DNA of 45,052 nucleotides from CAYOBW01 sp964402115 (GCA_964402115.1 CAYOBW010000021.1:1-45052); one strand, 5' to 3'. Numbered from the stretch's first letter, positions 7,910 to 16,847 are shown. Notes: generated by a model not told the origin, from the sequence alone. Made by a program: numbers and translations.

Positions 7910-8722
7910 GTGAAAAACTCGAAATTCGAACTACAGCTTGATCGGCACGAGGCCAAGTACATCCTGCCGCGGACCCTGCTACCACAGCTCCGCGAGTTCA
8001 TCCGGCCTTTCTGCGAGCCCGACCCCCACTGCGTCGGCTCCCCCCCCGAGTACACGATCGTCACGCTGCAACTCGACACGATGGACTACGCCCTGCACCT
8101 GGCCAAGGAAAAGGAGGCGCTCAACCGCTTCAAGTTGCGCGTCCGCACGTACGGCAACCCGGCCGGCCTGGCGCCGGTCTTCCTGGAAATCAAGCGCAAG
8201 TTCCGCCGCACCATCGTCAAGTCGCGGACGATGATCCCCTACGACCAGTGGAACGAGAGCGTGATCACGAACCCTCTCGTCAGCCTGAAGTTCAAATCGC
8301 GCAAGGAAGAGGACGGGTTCATCGAGTTCCTGCGCCTGGTCAAATTGCTCGATGCCCGTCCCAAGATCCTCATCCGCTACATCCGCGAATCCTATTTCGG
8401 CAAGAACGAGCACTACGCGCGCGTCACGTTCGACCGCAAGCTCGAGTACCAGCCTACCGATTCCTGGACCGGGTTCGGCAACGGCGGTCACTGGTATCCC
8501 GCGGACGCCGCCACCTTTCAGAACCGGATGATCCCGTACTCGGGGATCGTGCTGGAGTTGAAGACCCTCAGTGACGCCCCGCAGTGGATGATAGACCTGG
8601 TTATGAATTTCGGGCTTGAACGGACGGGACACTGCAAATACTCTAACGCGGTTTTGCTGGAATCGCTCTTTCGCGGCTACCCGGCGGCTCCCGACCAGCT
8701 GGCCGCCGTGATGAACTGGTAG
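7910..8722 (+). CDS. VTC-domain polyphosphate polymerase-like protein, 270 aa
   Basis: Member of the VTC/CYTH triphosphate-tunnel superfamily. In yeast Vtc4 this fold polymerises polyphosphate from ATP. The basic and acidic residues lining the tunnel are all visible: R12, E14 and K16 in RHEAKY; R77 and R79 in FKLRVRTYG; E93 and K95 in FLEIKRK; R171 in RVTFDRKLEY; E216 and K218 in VLELKTL; K243 and S245 in HCKYSNA. The active site therefore looks intact. There is no signal peptide or membrane segment, so it acts in the cytosol. The GTG at 7910 is the first start after the panB stop (10-base gap) and directly precedes the domain. The DUF4956 membrane protein follows by 29 bases. Polyphosphate synthesis is known for the family and inferred here; another polyanion product is possible. 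Confidence 0.88.
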   Translation: MKNSKFELQLDRHEAKYILPRTLLPQLREFIRPFCEPDPHCVGSPPEYTIVTLQLDTMDYALHLAKEKEALNRFKLRVRTYGNPAGLAPVFLEIKRKFRRTIVKSRTMIPYDQWNESVITNPLVSLKFKSRKEEDGFIEFLRLVKLLDARPKILIRYIRESYFGKNEHYARVTFDRKLEYQPTDSWTGFGNGGHWYPADAATFQNRMIPYSGIVLELKTLSDAPQWMIDLVMNFGLERTGHCKYSNAVLLESLFRGYPAAPDQLAAVMNW

Positions 8723-8751
8723 CGCCGAGGGCGCGGGGGTCGAGGCCTTCT

Positions 8752-9438
8752 ATGGATGAACTGGTAACCGTTTTCGGCTCGGCGCGGTCGATGGGGGTGC
8801 AGGAGATCGCCACCTCGATGCTCATGAGCTTCGTGCTGAGCATGGTGATCGCCGCCGTGTACCGCTGGACCTTCCAGGGGCTCTCCTACTCCCGATCCTT
8901 CGTGCATACCATGGTGCTGGGCAGCATGATCGTGGCCATGCTGATCATGGCCATCGGGAACAACCTGGCGCGCGGCCTCGGCATCCTCGGCACGCTGGCG
9001 ATCGTGCGCTTCCGCACGCCGATCCGCGACTCGCGCGACATGATGTTCCTCTTCGCCAGCCTGGGCCTGGGCATCGCATGCGGCGCCAACACGTTCAACG
9101 TGGCCGTGATCGGCACGCTCATCCTCAGCGGCGTCGCCCTCATGCTGCACTTCTCGCCGTTCGCCTCGCGCCGCGAGTACGAGGGCATGCTGCGCTTCAT
9201 GCTGCCCGTCAAGAACACCGAGATCGAGCAGCAGGTGACGGGGGTGCTCCGGCAGTTCTGCGCCGCCTACTTCCTGATTGCCATGCGCGAGGCCGCCCAG
9301 GGCGACCTCATGGAGTATTCCTACCAGATCCGCTTGATTGACCCCTCCTACCAGTCCGATATCGTGGATGCCCTGCATAAAATCGACGGGTTGGTGGACG
9401 CCAACCTCCTCATGCAGCGGACGACCGTGGAGCTCTAA
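8752..9438 (+). CDS. DUF4956 membrane protein
   Basis: A 228-aa protein with about four membrane helices (roughly 18-38, 50-70, 98-111, 115-133) and a soluble C-terminal domain of about 95 residues. The most conserved-looking part is GLGILGTLAIVRFRTPIRDS (75-94) between helices 2 and 3. DUF4956 proteins are frequent neighbours of bacterial VTC polymerases, as here. The architecture (glycine-rich helix pair plus a small C-terminal domain) recalls MgtC, though this is only a visual comparison. A role as membrane anchor, channel or regulator for the polymerase product is inferred. The adaptor gene begins four bases after the stop. Confidence 0.86.
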   Translation: MDELVTVFGSARSMGVQEIATSMLMSFVLSMVIAAVYRWTFQGLSYSRSFVHTMVLGSMIVAMLIMAIGNNLARGLGILGTLAIVRFRTPIRDSRDMMFLFASLGLGIACGANTFNVAVIGTLILSGVALMLHFSPFASRREYEGMLRFMLPVKNTEIEQQVTGVLRQFCAAYFLIAMREAAQGDLMEYSYQIRLIDPSYQSDIVDALHKIDGLVDANLLMQRTTVEL

Positions 9439-9442
9439 AGGC

Positions 9443-10627
9443 GTGAAAGACCCCTTCAAACGCAAGCGGATGGCGCGCGCCCCCAGGCTGTTGATCTCGC
9501 GTTTCCTGCGGAGCTGGCCGTTCTGGGTCTGGCTGGCCGTGGCGGGACTGGTGTTCGGCCTGTACGAGGGCAAAGACCGCTTTCAGGGCATGAGCGGCGC
9601 GGTGGACACGATTTCGGAGAACATCGCGCCGCTCATCACGAGCCGGATCAAGGCCATCCACGTCGGGCTGGGCAGCCGTGTCAAGACGGGTGACCCCGTG
9701 CTGGAGCTGGATCCCGCCCTCGACCCGCAGCTGGCCGCCGATGAAGCCGCCATCCAGGAGGCCGAGGAGCTCGTGCAGCGCTACCAGCGCGACACCCTGC
9801 AATTGGTGGCGCGCGCCGAGCGCGACATCCGTACGGCCGAGGCCGTGCTCCAGGAAACGCGCGCCTCGCAGGATAGCGACCAGGCCGAAGCCGCAGCGCT
9901 GCGTATCGAACTGACCCGCCGCGAGGACCTGCTGAAGCAGCACCTGATCAGCGAGCGGGATCTGGGCACGCTGCGCCCCGATCTCGCCGCGCTCGAGCGG
10001 ACCGTCGCCGGCTACCCCGCCCTGCTCGCGATTCACGAGCGCCAGCTGGCAGATGCCCGGCAGAACCTGGCCGAGACGCGCGCGCTGCTGGGCCTGGGCG
10101 ACACCGCCAGGCCCGGCGCCACGCGCACGGCCGCCCAAACCTCGTTGCTGGATACGCTTCGCCAGCGCCGGGTCGTGCAGCAGAATCTCTCGCGTCTCTG
10201 CGCCACCCGCGACGGCATCGTCTCCCGCATCGATTACCTGCCCGGGGATGTCGTCTCGGGCGGCCTCCCCGTTGTGCGCATCGTTTCCGAGCAGACGACA
10301 CACATCATCGGCTTTCTGCCCGAGGGGATCGTGGCCACGCTCACCGTCGGCCAGGCCGCGATTGCCCAGCGCCTGAATGGACACGGGCTGTTTGTGCCCA
10401 TCAAGCTCGAGTCGATTGCCCCGGAGGTGCGGGCGTTGCCGACCCGGGCCAGCCCCGTTGCGGGACAGGTGTTGCGGGGGCGCCGCGTCGTATTCCGGAT
10501 CGACGGCCGGCACGATCTCTCGCCCGGCGAAACGGTCAAGATCCGGGACGTGCGTTCGTCCTGGCTGTCGCGGTGGCTGGCCGACGTGACGCACTGGCAC
10601 CGGTCGGCGGGCTCCGGCGAACCCTGA
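9443..10627 (+). CDS. HlyD-family periplasmic adaptor (membrane fusion) protein
   Basis: About 394 aa with a basic N-terminus, one membrane helix (about 25-41) and then the two halves of a biotinyl-lipoyl barrel-sandwich (APLITSRIKAIHVGLGSRV at 62-80; DGIVSRIDYLPGDVVSGGLP at 247-266). These are separated by an alpha-helical hairpin of about 130 residues. A beta-barrel-type region follows. This is the layout of adaptors that bridge an inner-membrane component to TolC. The GTG at 9443, four bases after the DUF4956 stop, is preferred for spacing; an in-frame ATG at 9470 is the alternative. No inner-membrane ABC, MFS or RND pump gene is adjacent. Its genomic partners are DUF4956 upstream and a TolC-like gene downstream. 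Confidence 0.85.
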   Translation: MKDPFKRKRMARAPRLLISRFLRSWPFWVWLAVAGLVFGLYEGKDRFQGMSGAVDTISENIAPLITSRIKAIHVGLGSRVKTGDPVLELDPALDPQLAADEAAIQEAEELVQRYQRDTLQLVARAERDIRTAEAVLQETRASQDSDQAEAAALRIELTRREDLLKQHLISERDLGTLRPDLAALERTVAGYPALLAIHERQLADARQNLAETRALLGLGDTARPGATRTAAQTSLLDTLRQRRVVQQNLSRLCATRDGIVSRIDYLPGDVVSGGLPVVRIVSEQTTHIIGFLPEGIVATLTVGQAAIAQRLNGHGLFVPIKLESIAPEVRALPTRASPVAGQVLRGRRVVFRIDGRHDLSPGETVKIRDVRSSWLSRWLADVTHWHRSAGSGEP

Positions 10628-10672
10628 TCGTAACCCGTGAACAACGCGCCGCGAGGCGCGGAGTAGGAAGGC

Positions 10673-12250
10673 ATGCGGCACGTGGCACGTGAATGGATCC
10701 GCTGGATGGGCCTCGGCGTTCTGCTGGCAACCCTGCCGGCCCTGAGCGCCGGCTGCCGCACAGCCCGTCCGCCCGCTGACACGGCCGAGGCAACCGGCAC
10801 GCCTGACGCCGCAGCCACCAACACCCCGGTCGCGGCGAGCGCTGCCGCCACCAACGCCCCCGGCCCCCTGGCCGTGGAGTCGGCCATCAGCCTGGCCATC
10901 GCGCAGAGCGCCGACATCCAGGTGCTGCGCGCCACGCTCGAAGTCGCCCGGCAGACCCTGCGTGCGGCGGGGGACCGCGACAACCCCGAACTGCGCCTGA
11001 GCTACGGCGATCAGGATGCCACGCTGGATCGCAACCGCTGGAGCTACGACCAGGCCGCCGTGCCGGGCGCCGGCGTCCCCGCGCCCGGCGCCCCCACTCC
11101 TCCGCCGGACTCCACAGGCCTGGGCGCGGCCCATGCCACACAACAATCCGAGCTGGACGCCTACCGCGTGGGCGTCCGCTTCTTCCCGCGCAATCCCTGG
11201 ACGACGCGAGCGCGCGTATCGGCCTGCGCCGCCGCCCACTATGCGGCAGTCGAGGATCTGCGCGCGGCGGAAGCGGAACTGGCCGTGGAAGTGCGCAAGC
11301 TGTTTGCCGCTGTGCGCTACCTGGAGGAGGACCTGCTCGCCGCCGGGGAACTCGTGCGGCTGCGCGCGCAGGTGCGCGAGATCGTGGCACGGCGGGCGCG
11401 GGAAGGTGTCGTCACCGTGCAGGATCTGGCCGACGCCGCCCGGCAGCACCTGGCCGCCGTCACGGCCCAGAACAAGACACGGCGCGACCTGAAGCAAGCC
11501 CGGTGCGCGCTGGCCGCCCTGGTCGGCATGCCGGAAGCCGCCCTCGCGGTGACAGGCGCAGCCGCGGGCGGACCCGCCGTGGCGGCGGCGCCGTCCGACG
11601 TGACGGCCCTGAGCGCGCGGGCCCTGCGCCAGCGCGCCGACCTCTCCGCGCTTGCCTGGCGCACCCGCGAAGCCGAGGCCGCCAGCCGCGAAACAAGCGC
11701 CGCCCGCCTCCCGTGGCTGAAGCACGTGCAGGTCTCCTACGGCGACGCCAGCGAGCGCAGCCGGACGGACTCGGCCGGCTACAGCGGCGACCTCGTCGAC
11801 GGCGGCACGCGCAACGAGTACGACTTCACGCGCGACCGTGACCGCTCCGAGGAGTGGACGGTGGACGCCGCCGTCATTGTGCCCGTGTTCGACTGGCTGC
11901 GCCTCAATCACGCCGCTGACGAGAGCCGCGCGCTCCACCGGCTGGCGCAGGTGCGCGAGCTGGAGGCTGGACGGGCCATCGCCGCAGCCGTGCGCAGCCG
12001 CGTGGACGATCTGGCGGCGGTGCTGGCGGATCGCGACGCTTGCGAACGCGACACCGCCCCGCTGGTGACCGAGGTCGAGCGCCTGCTGGAGCAGGCGGCC
12101 CAGCACCCGGAGGTGATCGAACCGGACCGTGTCGCCCGGATGCAGGAAGAGCTGGTGCAAACGCGCCGGCTGCGGCTGCAGGCGGACCATTTCTACCGCC
12201 TGGCCCTGATCGAGCTGGAAGCCGCCGTCGGCGGCAGCCTGGCGGATTAA
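10673..12250 (+). CDS. TolC-like outer-membrane channel protein, 525 aa
   Basis: Outer membrane efflux protein family. It starts with a signal sequence ending ALSAGC (C28), an imperfect lipobox, so it may be a lipoprotein like many OMF channels. An Ala/Thr/Pro-rich linker (about 30-65) precedes two long alpha-helical coiled-coil repeats, as expected for the TolC barrel-tunnel fold. An Asp/Arg-rich insertion at about 355-400 (RSRTDSAGYSGDLVDGG region) is longer than usual. A GGAAGG-type site precedes the ATG. It lies 45 bases after the HlyD-like gene, so the two should form the periplasmic and outer-membrane parts of one conduit. Confidence 0.82.
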   Translation: MRHVAREWIRWMGLGVLLATLPALSAGCRTARPPADTAEATGTPDAAATNTPVAASAAATNAPGPLAVESAISLAIAQSADIQVLRATLEVARQTLRAAGDRDNPELRLSYGDQDATLDRNRWSYDQAAVPGAGVPAPGAPTPPPDSTGLGAAHATQQSELDAYRVGVRFFPRNPWTTRARVSACAAAHYAAVEDLRAAEAELAVEVRKLFAAVRYLEEDLLAAGELVRLRAQVREIVARRAREGVVTVQDLADAARQHLAAVTAQNKTRRDLKQARCALAALVGMPEAALAVTGAAAGGPAVAAAPSDVTALSARALRQRADLSALAWRTREAEAASRETSAARLPWLKHVQVSYGDASERSRTDSAGYSGDLVDGGTRNEYDFTRDRDRSEEWTVDAAVIVPVFDWLRLNHAADESRALHRLAQVRELEAGRAIAAAVRSRVDDLAAVLADRDACERDTAPLVTEVERLLEQAAQHPEVIEPDRVARMQEELVQTRRLRLQADHFYRLALIELEAAVGGSLAD

Positions 12251-12296
12251 TCCGCGCCCCCCACGTCGCGTCCACCCCGGGACCAGGAGCTGAAGT

Positions 12297-14336
12297 ATGG
12301 GCAAGAAGTCGCAGAGAATGTGCCCGGTTGTCGGCCGGACGATCCCCTCGCAGGAGTGCGCCGGTGCGCGGACGAGCCGCCATGCCTGCCCGCCGCACTG
12401 CCCGCATAACCCGTGGGCGCCGGCCCGCTACGACGAAGCCCTGGCCATCGAGGACCGCCTGCAGGCGAAAGTCATCCGGCGCATGGCCGGGGAAGACCCC
12501 AGCCTGGCGGGCGAGACCGACCGCTTCAAGGGAGCGTTCGACATGCAGGATTTCTTCCTGAAGCGCATCTTCCTGGAGCGCGACGGGCAGGGTCGCACGT
12601 TCGTGCAGCGCTGGGAGTCCGCGGGCTGGGATGGGTTAAACAACGACGAACGCGTGCTGCTGCAGGCCCAGAGCGCCATGCGGGTAGGCGTGTTCGAGGT
12701 GCAGAGGATCGTCGACGAGTCGAACTGCCTCGTGCTGGACCGCCTGGACGCGTCCGCGGAGCCGCTGGTTGTGCTGGACCGCAGTCTCGCCCGCCAGGCG
12801 GGCCGGTTCGCGTGGCTGGTGGCCTGGCACTATCGCATGCCGCACTATGTGCGCATGCATGGCGCGACGGTTACCCTGTCTGAGGTCGGCGACCTGGAAG
12901 CCGAGGAGATCGTCCGGGCCATAGCCGCACACCTGGGCGGGCCGACAGACGAGCCGGGGCTGCGGGCATGGCTGGCGAGGAACCTGCCAAGCCTGAACAC
13001 CGCCGTGGACGCCGTCGCCAAGGCCTTGTACGCCCGCATGATCGAACAGTCCGACTCGCGCTACGTATTCACAGCCTACCGGTACCGGGGCAGCATGGAA
13101 GACGTGGCGGCGGTTCTACGCGGCTGCCCCGACCTGGTCTCCACGCCGTTGAGCGACGGCCGCGCACACGAAGGGTTTGACCACGAGTGGACTTGGCTGG
13201 CGAACGCGGAACACCGCGACGTGCGCGGCACGGCGGTGGGCAGACCCACCCTCGGGGTGGTAGCCATGGGACCGTCCGGCCTGCGCCTGGAATCGAGCGC
13301 GGGGCCGCGGGCAAGCGCACTGCGCGCGGTCTTCGAGCAGCTCGTCGGCGAGCGCGTCGAGTGCGTGGGGGAACGGGTGGACGACATCGGGCGCCAACTG
13401 CTCGACAATCGCAATCACCAGTTTGACCCCGCCCTGGTTCCGCCCGCCTTCCTGGAACATGCCCACCGTGTCGTAATGGCCATGGCACTCGTTTCCGAGG
13501 CGGAAGTGAAGGCCGCGAAGGCCGACGGAAACACGCTCATACGCCGCCAACACGAGGCGTGGCTCGACGAAGCCGTGCCCGCATTGGACGGACGCACCCC
13601 CCGGCAGGCGGCCGCGGATCCCGTCTTGCGCCGGCGGTTGGTCAGCCTGCTCAAGGCGCGCATCCGCAGCGCCGACCGGATGCAGCGGACAAAGGGGAAG
13701 GGCGAGGATCCGTCGTTCCTCGTGCGGGCACTGGGTTTGAGCGAGATCGATGTGCCACCGCCCCCCGGATTGTACGACGCGAAGTCCTCGGATCCCGAGG
13801 AGGAGGACACGCGCACCCTGCTCCCGTTCCTGCCGCGGTCTCCTCTCACGCTGAAGCAGATCGAGGCGCGCCTGACCGCTGTGATGCAGGCCTACCCGGA
13901 GGCCGAGAACGTGCTCAATGCGTTCGACGAGGACGCCCCGGAACTGTGCGACTGGCTGGAGACAGTGACCGAATCGCTGGACGATGCCTTGATGGACATC
14001 ATGATGGTGACGGCCGCACAGGCGTGGTTCATTTTCTTCCCTCCGGGCTGCCGGCCGGGGACTCCCGATGTGCAGCGCCTGTCGCAGGAGCTGCAGACTA
14101 CGATGGAACGGATAGAGGCGGTGGCGCAGGTGGATGACGAGCGCGGTTTCAATGCGTGCGTGTCGTCAACGCGGCAACCTGAACTGTCTGCCATGCTGCA
14201 GTCGATGGCGTACCATATGCTGGAGAGCGGAACGCCTGACGCCCTGGAACAGGACGGCGGCGGCAAGATCGTGCTGATCAGCCTGGTGTTGCGCTGCCTG
14301 ATCGACGAACTCGACCGCACCGTGCGCGAGGCGTGA
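12297..14336 (+). CDS. Large uncharacterised protein with N-terminal CxCxCxC motif, 679 aa
   Basis: No enzyme family was recognised. The N-terminus carries C9, C21, C31 and C35 with neighbouring histidines (MCPVVGRTIPSQEC, then ACPPHCPHNP), suggesting a small zinc-binding knuckle. The rest is mainly helical and soluble, with no signal peptide. Around residues 420-450 the segment PALDGRTPRQAAADPVLRRR resembles a 'LDGRTPREAA' motif found in several uncharacterised bacterial proteins, some of them SEC-C-associated; this is a recollection, not a search result. AGGAG precedes the ATG. It is last in the plus-strand run, 46 bases after the TolC-like gene, and may be co-transcribed with the export module without necessarily acting in it. 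Confidence 0.75.
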   Translation: MGKKSQRMCPVVGRTIPSQECAGARTSRHACPPHCPHNPWAPARYDEALAIEDRLQAKVIRRMAGEDPSLAGETDRFKGAFDMQDFFLKRIFLERDGQGRTFVQRWESAGWDGLNNDERVLLQAQSAMRVGVFEVQRIVDESNCLVLDRLDASAEPLVVLDRSLARQAGRFAWLVAWHYRMPHYVRMHGATVTLSEVGDLEAEEIVRAIAAHLGGPTDEPGLRAWLARNLPSLNTAVDAVAKALYARMIEQSDSRYVFTAYRYRGSMEDVAAVLRGCPDLVSTPLSDGRAHEGFDHEWTWLANAEHRDVRGTAVGRPTLGVVAMGPSGLRLESSAGPRASALRAVFEQLVGERVECVGERVDDIGRQLLDNRNHQFDPALVPPAFLEHAHRVVMAMALVSEAEVKAAKADGNTLIRRQHEAWLDEAVPALDGRTPRQAAADPVLRRRLVSLLKARIRSADRMQRTKGKGEDPSFLVRALGLSEIDVPPPPGLYDAKSSDPEEEDTRTLLPFLPRSPLTLKQIEARLTAVMQAYPEAENVLNAFDEDAPELCDWLETVTESLDDALMDIMMVTAAQAWFIFFPPGCRPGTPDVQRLSQELQTTMERIEAVAQVDDERGFNACVSSTRQPELSAMLQSMAYHMLESGTPDALEQDGGGKIVLISLVLRCLIDELDRTVREA

Positions 14337-14366
14337 GCGAGGCGGCGGGCCACGGCTGATTCCGCT

Positions 14367-14395
14367 TTGTGCGACGGGCGGCGTTTTGCTATCTA
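14367..14395 (+). promoter_or_regulatory. Predicted promoter for purB
   Basis: TTGTGC (14367-14372), a 17-base spacer, then TATCTA (14390-14395) preceded by TGC (extended -10). It lies about 75 bases before the purB ATG, in the 134-base gap after the Cys-motif gene. The -10 region closely matches that proposed for dapA. Confidence 0.5.
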
Positions 14396-14470
14396 ACACG
14401 TCTGGAACGGCCGGCACACGCACGGGGTGTCGAAACCGGGGCGCAGGACGGCCGAAAAGGAACGCGGGCT

Positions 14471-15895
14471 ATGAGCGATATCACCAACGTGCTGGCGGAG
14501 CGCTACGCGACACCGGCCATGCGGGAAATCTGGTCCCCTTCCGGTAAAGTGCTGGCCGAGCGCGAGTTCTGGATCGCGGTGATGCGCGCCCAGCGCGACC
14601 TCGGGCTGGCCATCCCGGTCGAGGCCATCGACGCCTACGAGCAGGTCAAGGGAGTCATCGACCTCGACTCGATCCGCTCCCGCGAGGCCGTAACCCGCCA
14701 CGACGTCAAGGCGCGCATCGAGGAGTTCTGCGAGCTCGCAGGCCATGAGCACATCCACAAGGGGCTCACCAGCCGCGACCTGACCGAGAATGTCGAGCAG
14801 CTGCAGATACTTAAGGCCCTGCAGCTCACCCTTGAGCGTGCCGTTGCCGTCATGGGCGCGCTGGCGCGGCGAGCCAGCCAGTACCGCGATCTCGTGATCA
14901 CGTCCCGGACGCACAACGTGGCCGCCCAACCCGGCACGTTCGGCAAGCGGCTGGCGATGTTCGGCGAGGAGTTGCTGCACGGCTGCGCACGCCTGGAACA
15001 TCTGCTGCACACCTACCCCGTCCGCGGCCTCAAGGGTGCGGTCGGCACCCAGCTCGATCAGCTCACGCTCTTCGACGGCGATACGGCGCGCGTGCGCGAA
15101 CTGGAGCAGCGCATCGTGACACGCCTCGGCTGCCGGGCCGTGCTGCAGAACGTCGGGCAGGTCTATCCCCGCAGCCTGGACTTCGACGTGGTCAGCGCCC
15201 TTTACCAACTCGGCAGCGCCCCTGCCAACTTCGCCCGCACGCTGCGCCTGATGGCCGGCCACGACCTGGCCGCGGAAGGCTTTGCGAAAGGGCAGGTCGG
15301 CTCGTCGGCGATGCCTCATAAGATGAACAGCCGCAGTTGCGAACGCATCAACGGCTTCCACGTCATCCTGAGCGGGTACGTGACCATGGCGGAGGGCCTT
15401 GCCGGCGATCAGTGGAACGAGGGCGATGTCTCCTGCTCCGTCGTCCGCCGCGTCATGCTGCCCGACAGCTTCTTCACCATCGACAGCCTGCTGGAGACCA
15501 CCCTCGTGGTCCTGAACCAGATGGAGGTCTTCACGGAAGTCATCCAGCGCGAAAACGCCCGCTACCTGCCCTTCCTGGCCACGACCACCATCCTGATGGC
15601 TGCCATCAAGGCCGGCGCCGGACGCGAGCAGGCCCACGCGGCCATCAAGGAACACGCCGTCCAGGTCGTCCGCGACCTGCGGGGCGGCGCCATGGACCAC
15701 AACGATCTGGTTGACCGCCTGGCGCACGACCCGCGGTTGGGACTCGATCTCGAAACGCTGCAAGCCATTGTGGACGAGTCGTCTACGCTCACGGGCATGG
15801 CCGGCGAGCAGGTGGACGCTTTCTGCGGCACGGCCCGGAGCTGGCTCGCGCGCTATCCGACGGCCGCCACGTACCGGCCAGGGAGCATCCTGTGA
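14471..15895 (+). CDS. purB: Adenylosuccinate lyase
   Basis: Catalyses two fumarate-releasing steps in purine synthesis (SAICAR to AICAR, adenylosuccinate to AMP). At 474 aa, it carries the fumarase/aspartase superfamily signature GQVGSSAMPHKMNSR (275-289), the upstream HKGLTSRDLTEN (86-97), and SRTHNVAAQP (135-144) with a conserved His. The ATG at 14471 gives the usual N-terminus and follows AAAGGA; the longer open frame upstream is not conserved-looking. The stop overlaps the next gene's GTG (GTGA). Confidence 0.95.
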   Translation: MSDITNVLAERYATPAMREIWSPSGKVLAEREFWIAVMRAQRDLGLAIPVEAIDAYEQVKGVIDLDSIRSREAVTRHDVKARIEEFCELAGHEHIHKGLTSRDLTENVEQLQILKALQLTLERAVAVMGALARRASQYRDLVITSRTHNVAAQPGTFGKRLAMFGEELLHGCARLEHLLHTYPVRGLKGAVGTQLDQLTLFDGDTARVRELEQRIVTRLGCRAVLQNVGQVYPRSLDFDVVSALYQLGSAPANFARTLRLMAGHDLAAEGFAKGQVGSSAMPHKMNSRSCERINGFHVILSGYVTMAEGLAGDQWNEGDVSCSVVRRVMLPDSFFTIDSLLETTLVVLNQMEVFTEVIQRENARYLPFLATTTILMAAIKAGAGREQAHAAIKEHAVQVVRDLRGGAMDHNDLVDRLAHDPRLGLDLETLQAIVDESSTLTGMAGEQVDAFCGTARSWLARYPTAATYRPGSIL

Positions 15896-16791
15896 CCGAA
15901 CACCAGCCTATGCAACGTCGCTCCCCTTCCCCCGCACGTCTGGCAACCACCTGCCTGGCCGTCCTGCTGGGCGCGAGCCTGACGCCGGCCACGGCGCCGG
16001 CCAGCCCGGATCTGGAAGGCATCGCCTGCCGTTCCGTGCACCTCTCTTACGACAGCGGTCCGGCTACCGCCTACTATAATGAGCAGGTCGTCGAGCGCTC
16101 GGCCGAGGGGTCCTACTTCATGGCTTGCGGCTTCAATATGGGCTACTTCGGCGTGCAGGAACTGACGCAGGGGCGCAAGGTCGTGCTGTTCTCCGTCTGG
16201 GATCCTGGCAACGAGCAGAACCCGCAGCGGGTGGCCTCCGCACAGCAGGTGCGGGTGCTGTACCAGGCGCCGGACGTGCGCGTGCGCCGTTTCGGCGGCG
16301 AGGGTACCGGCGGGCAGTGCTTTTTCGACTACAACTGGCAGACCGGACAGGTCTGCCGGTTTCTGGTCACTGCCACTCCCAGCAGCAACCGGACGGCTTT
16401 CACGGGCTATTTCTACCTGCCGGAAGCGCGCACGTGGAAGCAGTTGGTCTCGTTCGAAACCATCTCTGGCGGCATCGCGCTGGAGGGCCCGCACAGCTTC
16501 ATCGAGGACTTCCGGCGCAACCGGGTTTCGGCCACCCAGGTCCGGCAGGCCCGCTACGGCAACCTCTGGGCCTTGGAGCGCAGCGGCCAATGGAAGGCCC
16601 TGACCCGGGCCCGGTTCACCGGCGACGGCAACCCGGTGCTCAATATCGACGCCGGGGTGGTGGGCCACGACTTCTTCCTCGCCACCGGCGGCAGCACGAC
16701 CAACACCCACACCCGTCTCTGGCAGCATGCCGAGCGCGTACCGGCCGCACCGCAACCTCCCGCCGACCTGCCGCTACCGCTGAAGCGCTGA
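15892..16791 (+). CDS. Secreted DUF3472-domain protein, 299 aa
   Basis: A Sec signal peptide (hydrophobic LATTCLAVLLGASLTPATAPA) precedes one DUF3472 domain covering the rest. Recognisable blocks are GYFGVQEL, KVVLFSVWDPG, GGEGTGGQCFFDYNW, CRFLVTA, a TGYFYLPEARTWKQLVSFE block and LWALERSGQW. DUF3472 proteins are secreted and often found in polysaccharide-degrading bacteria; the molecular function is unknown. The GTG at 15892 overlaps the purB stop; an ATG at 15910 directly before the basic n-region is an equally good start. Confidence 0.86.
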   Translation: MTEHQPMQRRSPSPARLATTCLAVLLGASLTPATAPASPDLEGIACRSVHLSYDSGPATAYYNEQVVERSAEGSYFMACGFNMGYFGVQELTQGRKVVLFSVWDPGNEQNPQRVASAQQVRVLYQAPDVRVRRFGGEGTGGQCFFDYNWQTGQVCRFLVTATPSSNRTAFTGYFYLPEARTWKQLVSFETISGGIALEGPHSFIEDFRRNRVSATQVRQARYGNLWALERSGQWKALTRARFTGDGNPVLNIDAGVVGHDFFLATGGSTTNTHTRLWQHAERVPAAPQPPADLPLPLKR

Positions 16792-16819
16792 AGCGGTAGA
16801 GCCCCCCGCAAGAAAGAGG

Positions 16820-16847
16820 TTGATCCGGCCGCACGTTCGGCTATTCT
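16820..16847 (+). promoter_or_regulatory. Possible promoter for the ABC operon
   Basis: TTGATC (16820-16825), a 16-base spacer and TATTCT (16842-16847) lie about 120 bases before the ATPase start, just after the DUF3472 gene. The match is moderate and would give a leader carrying the hairpin at 16917-16940. Confidence 0.35.
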
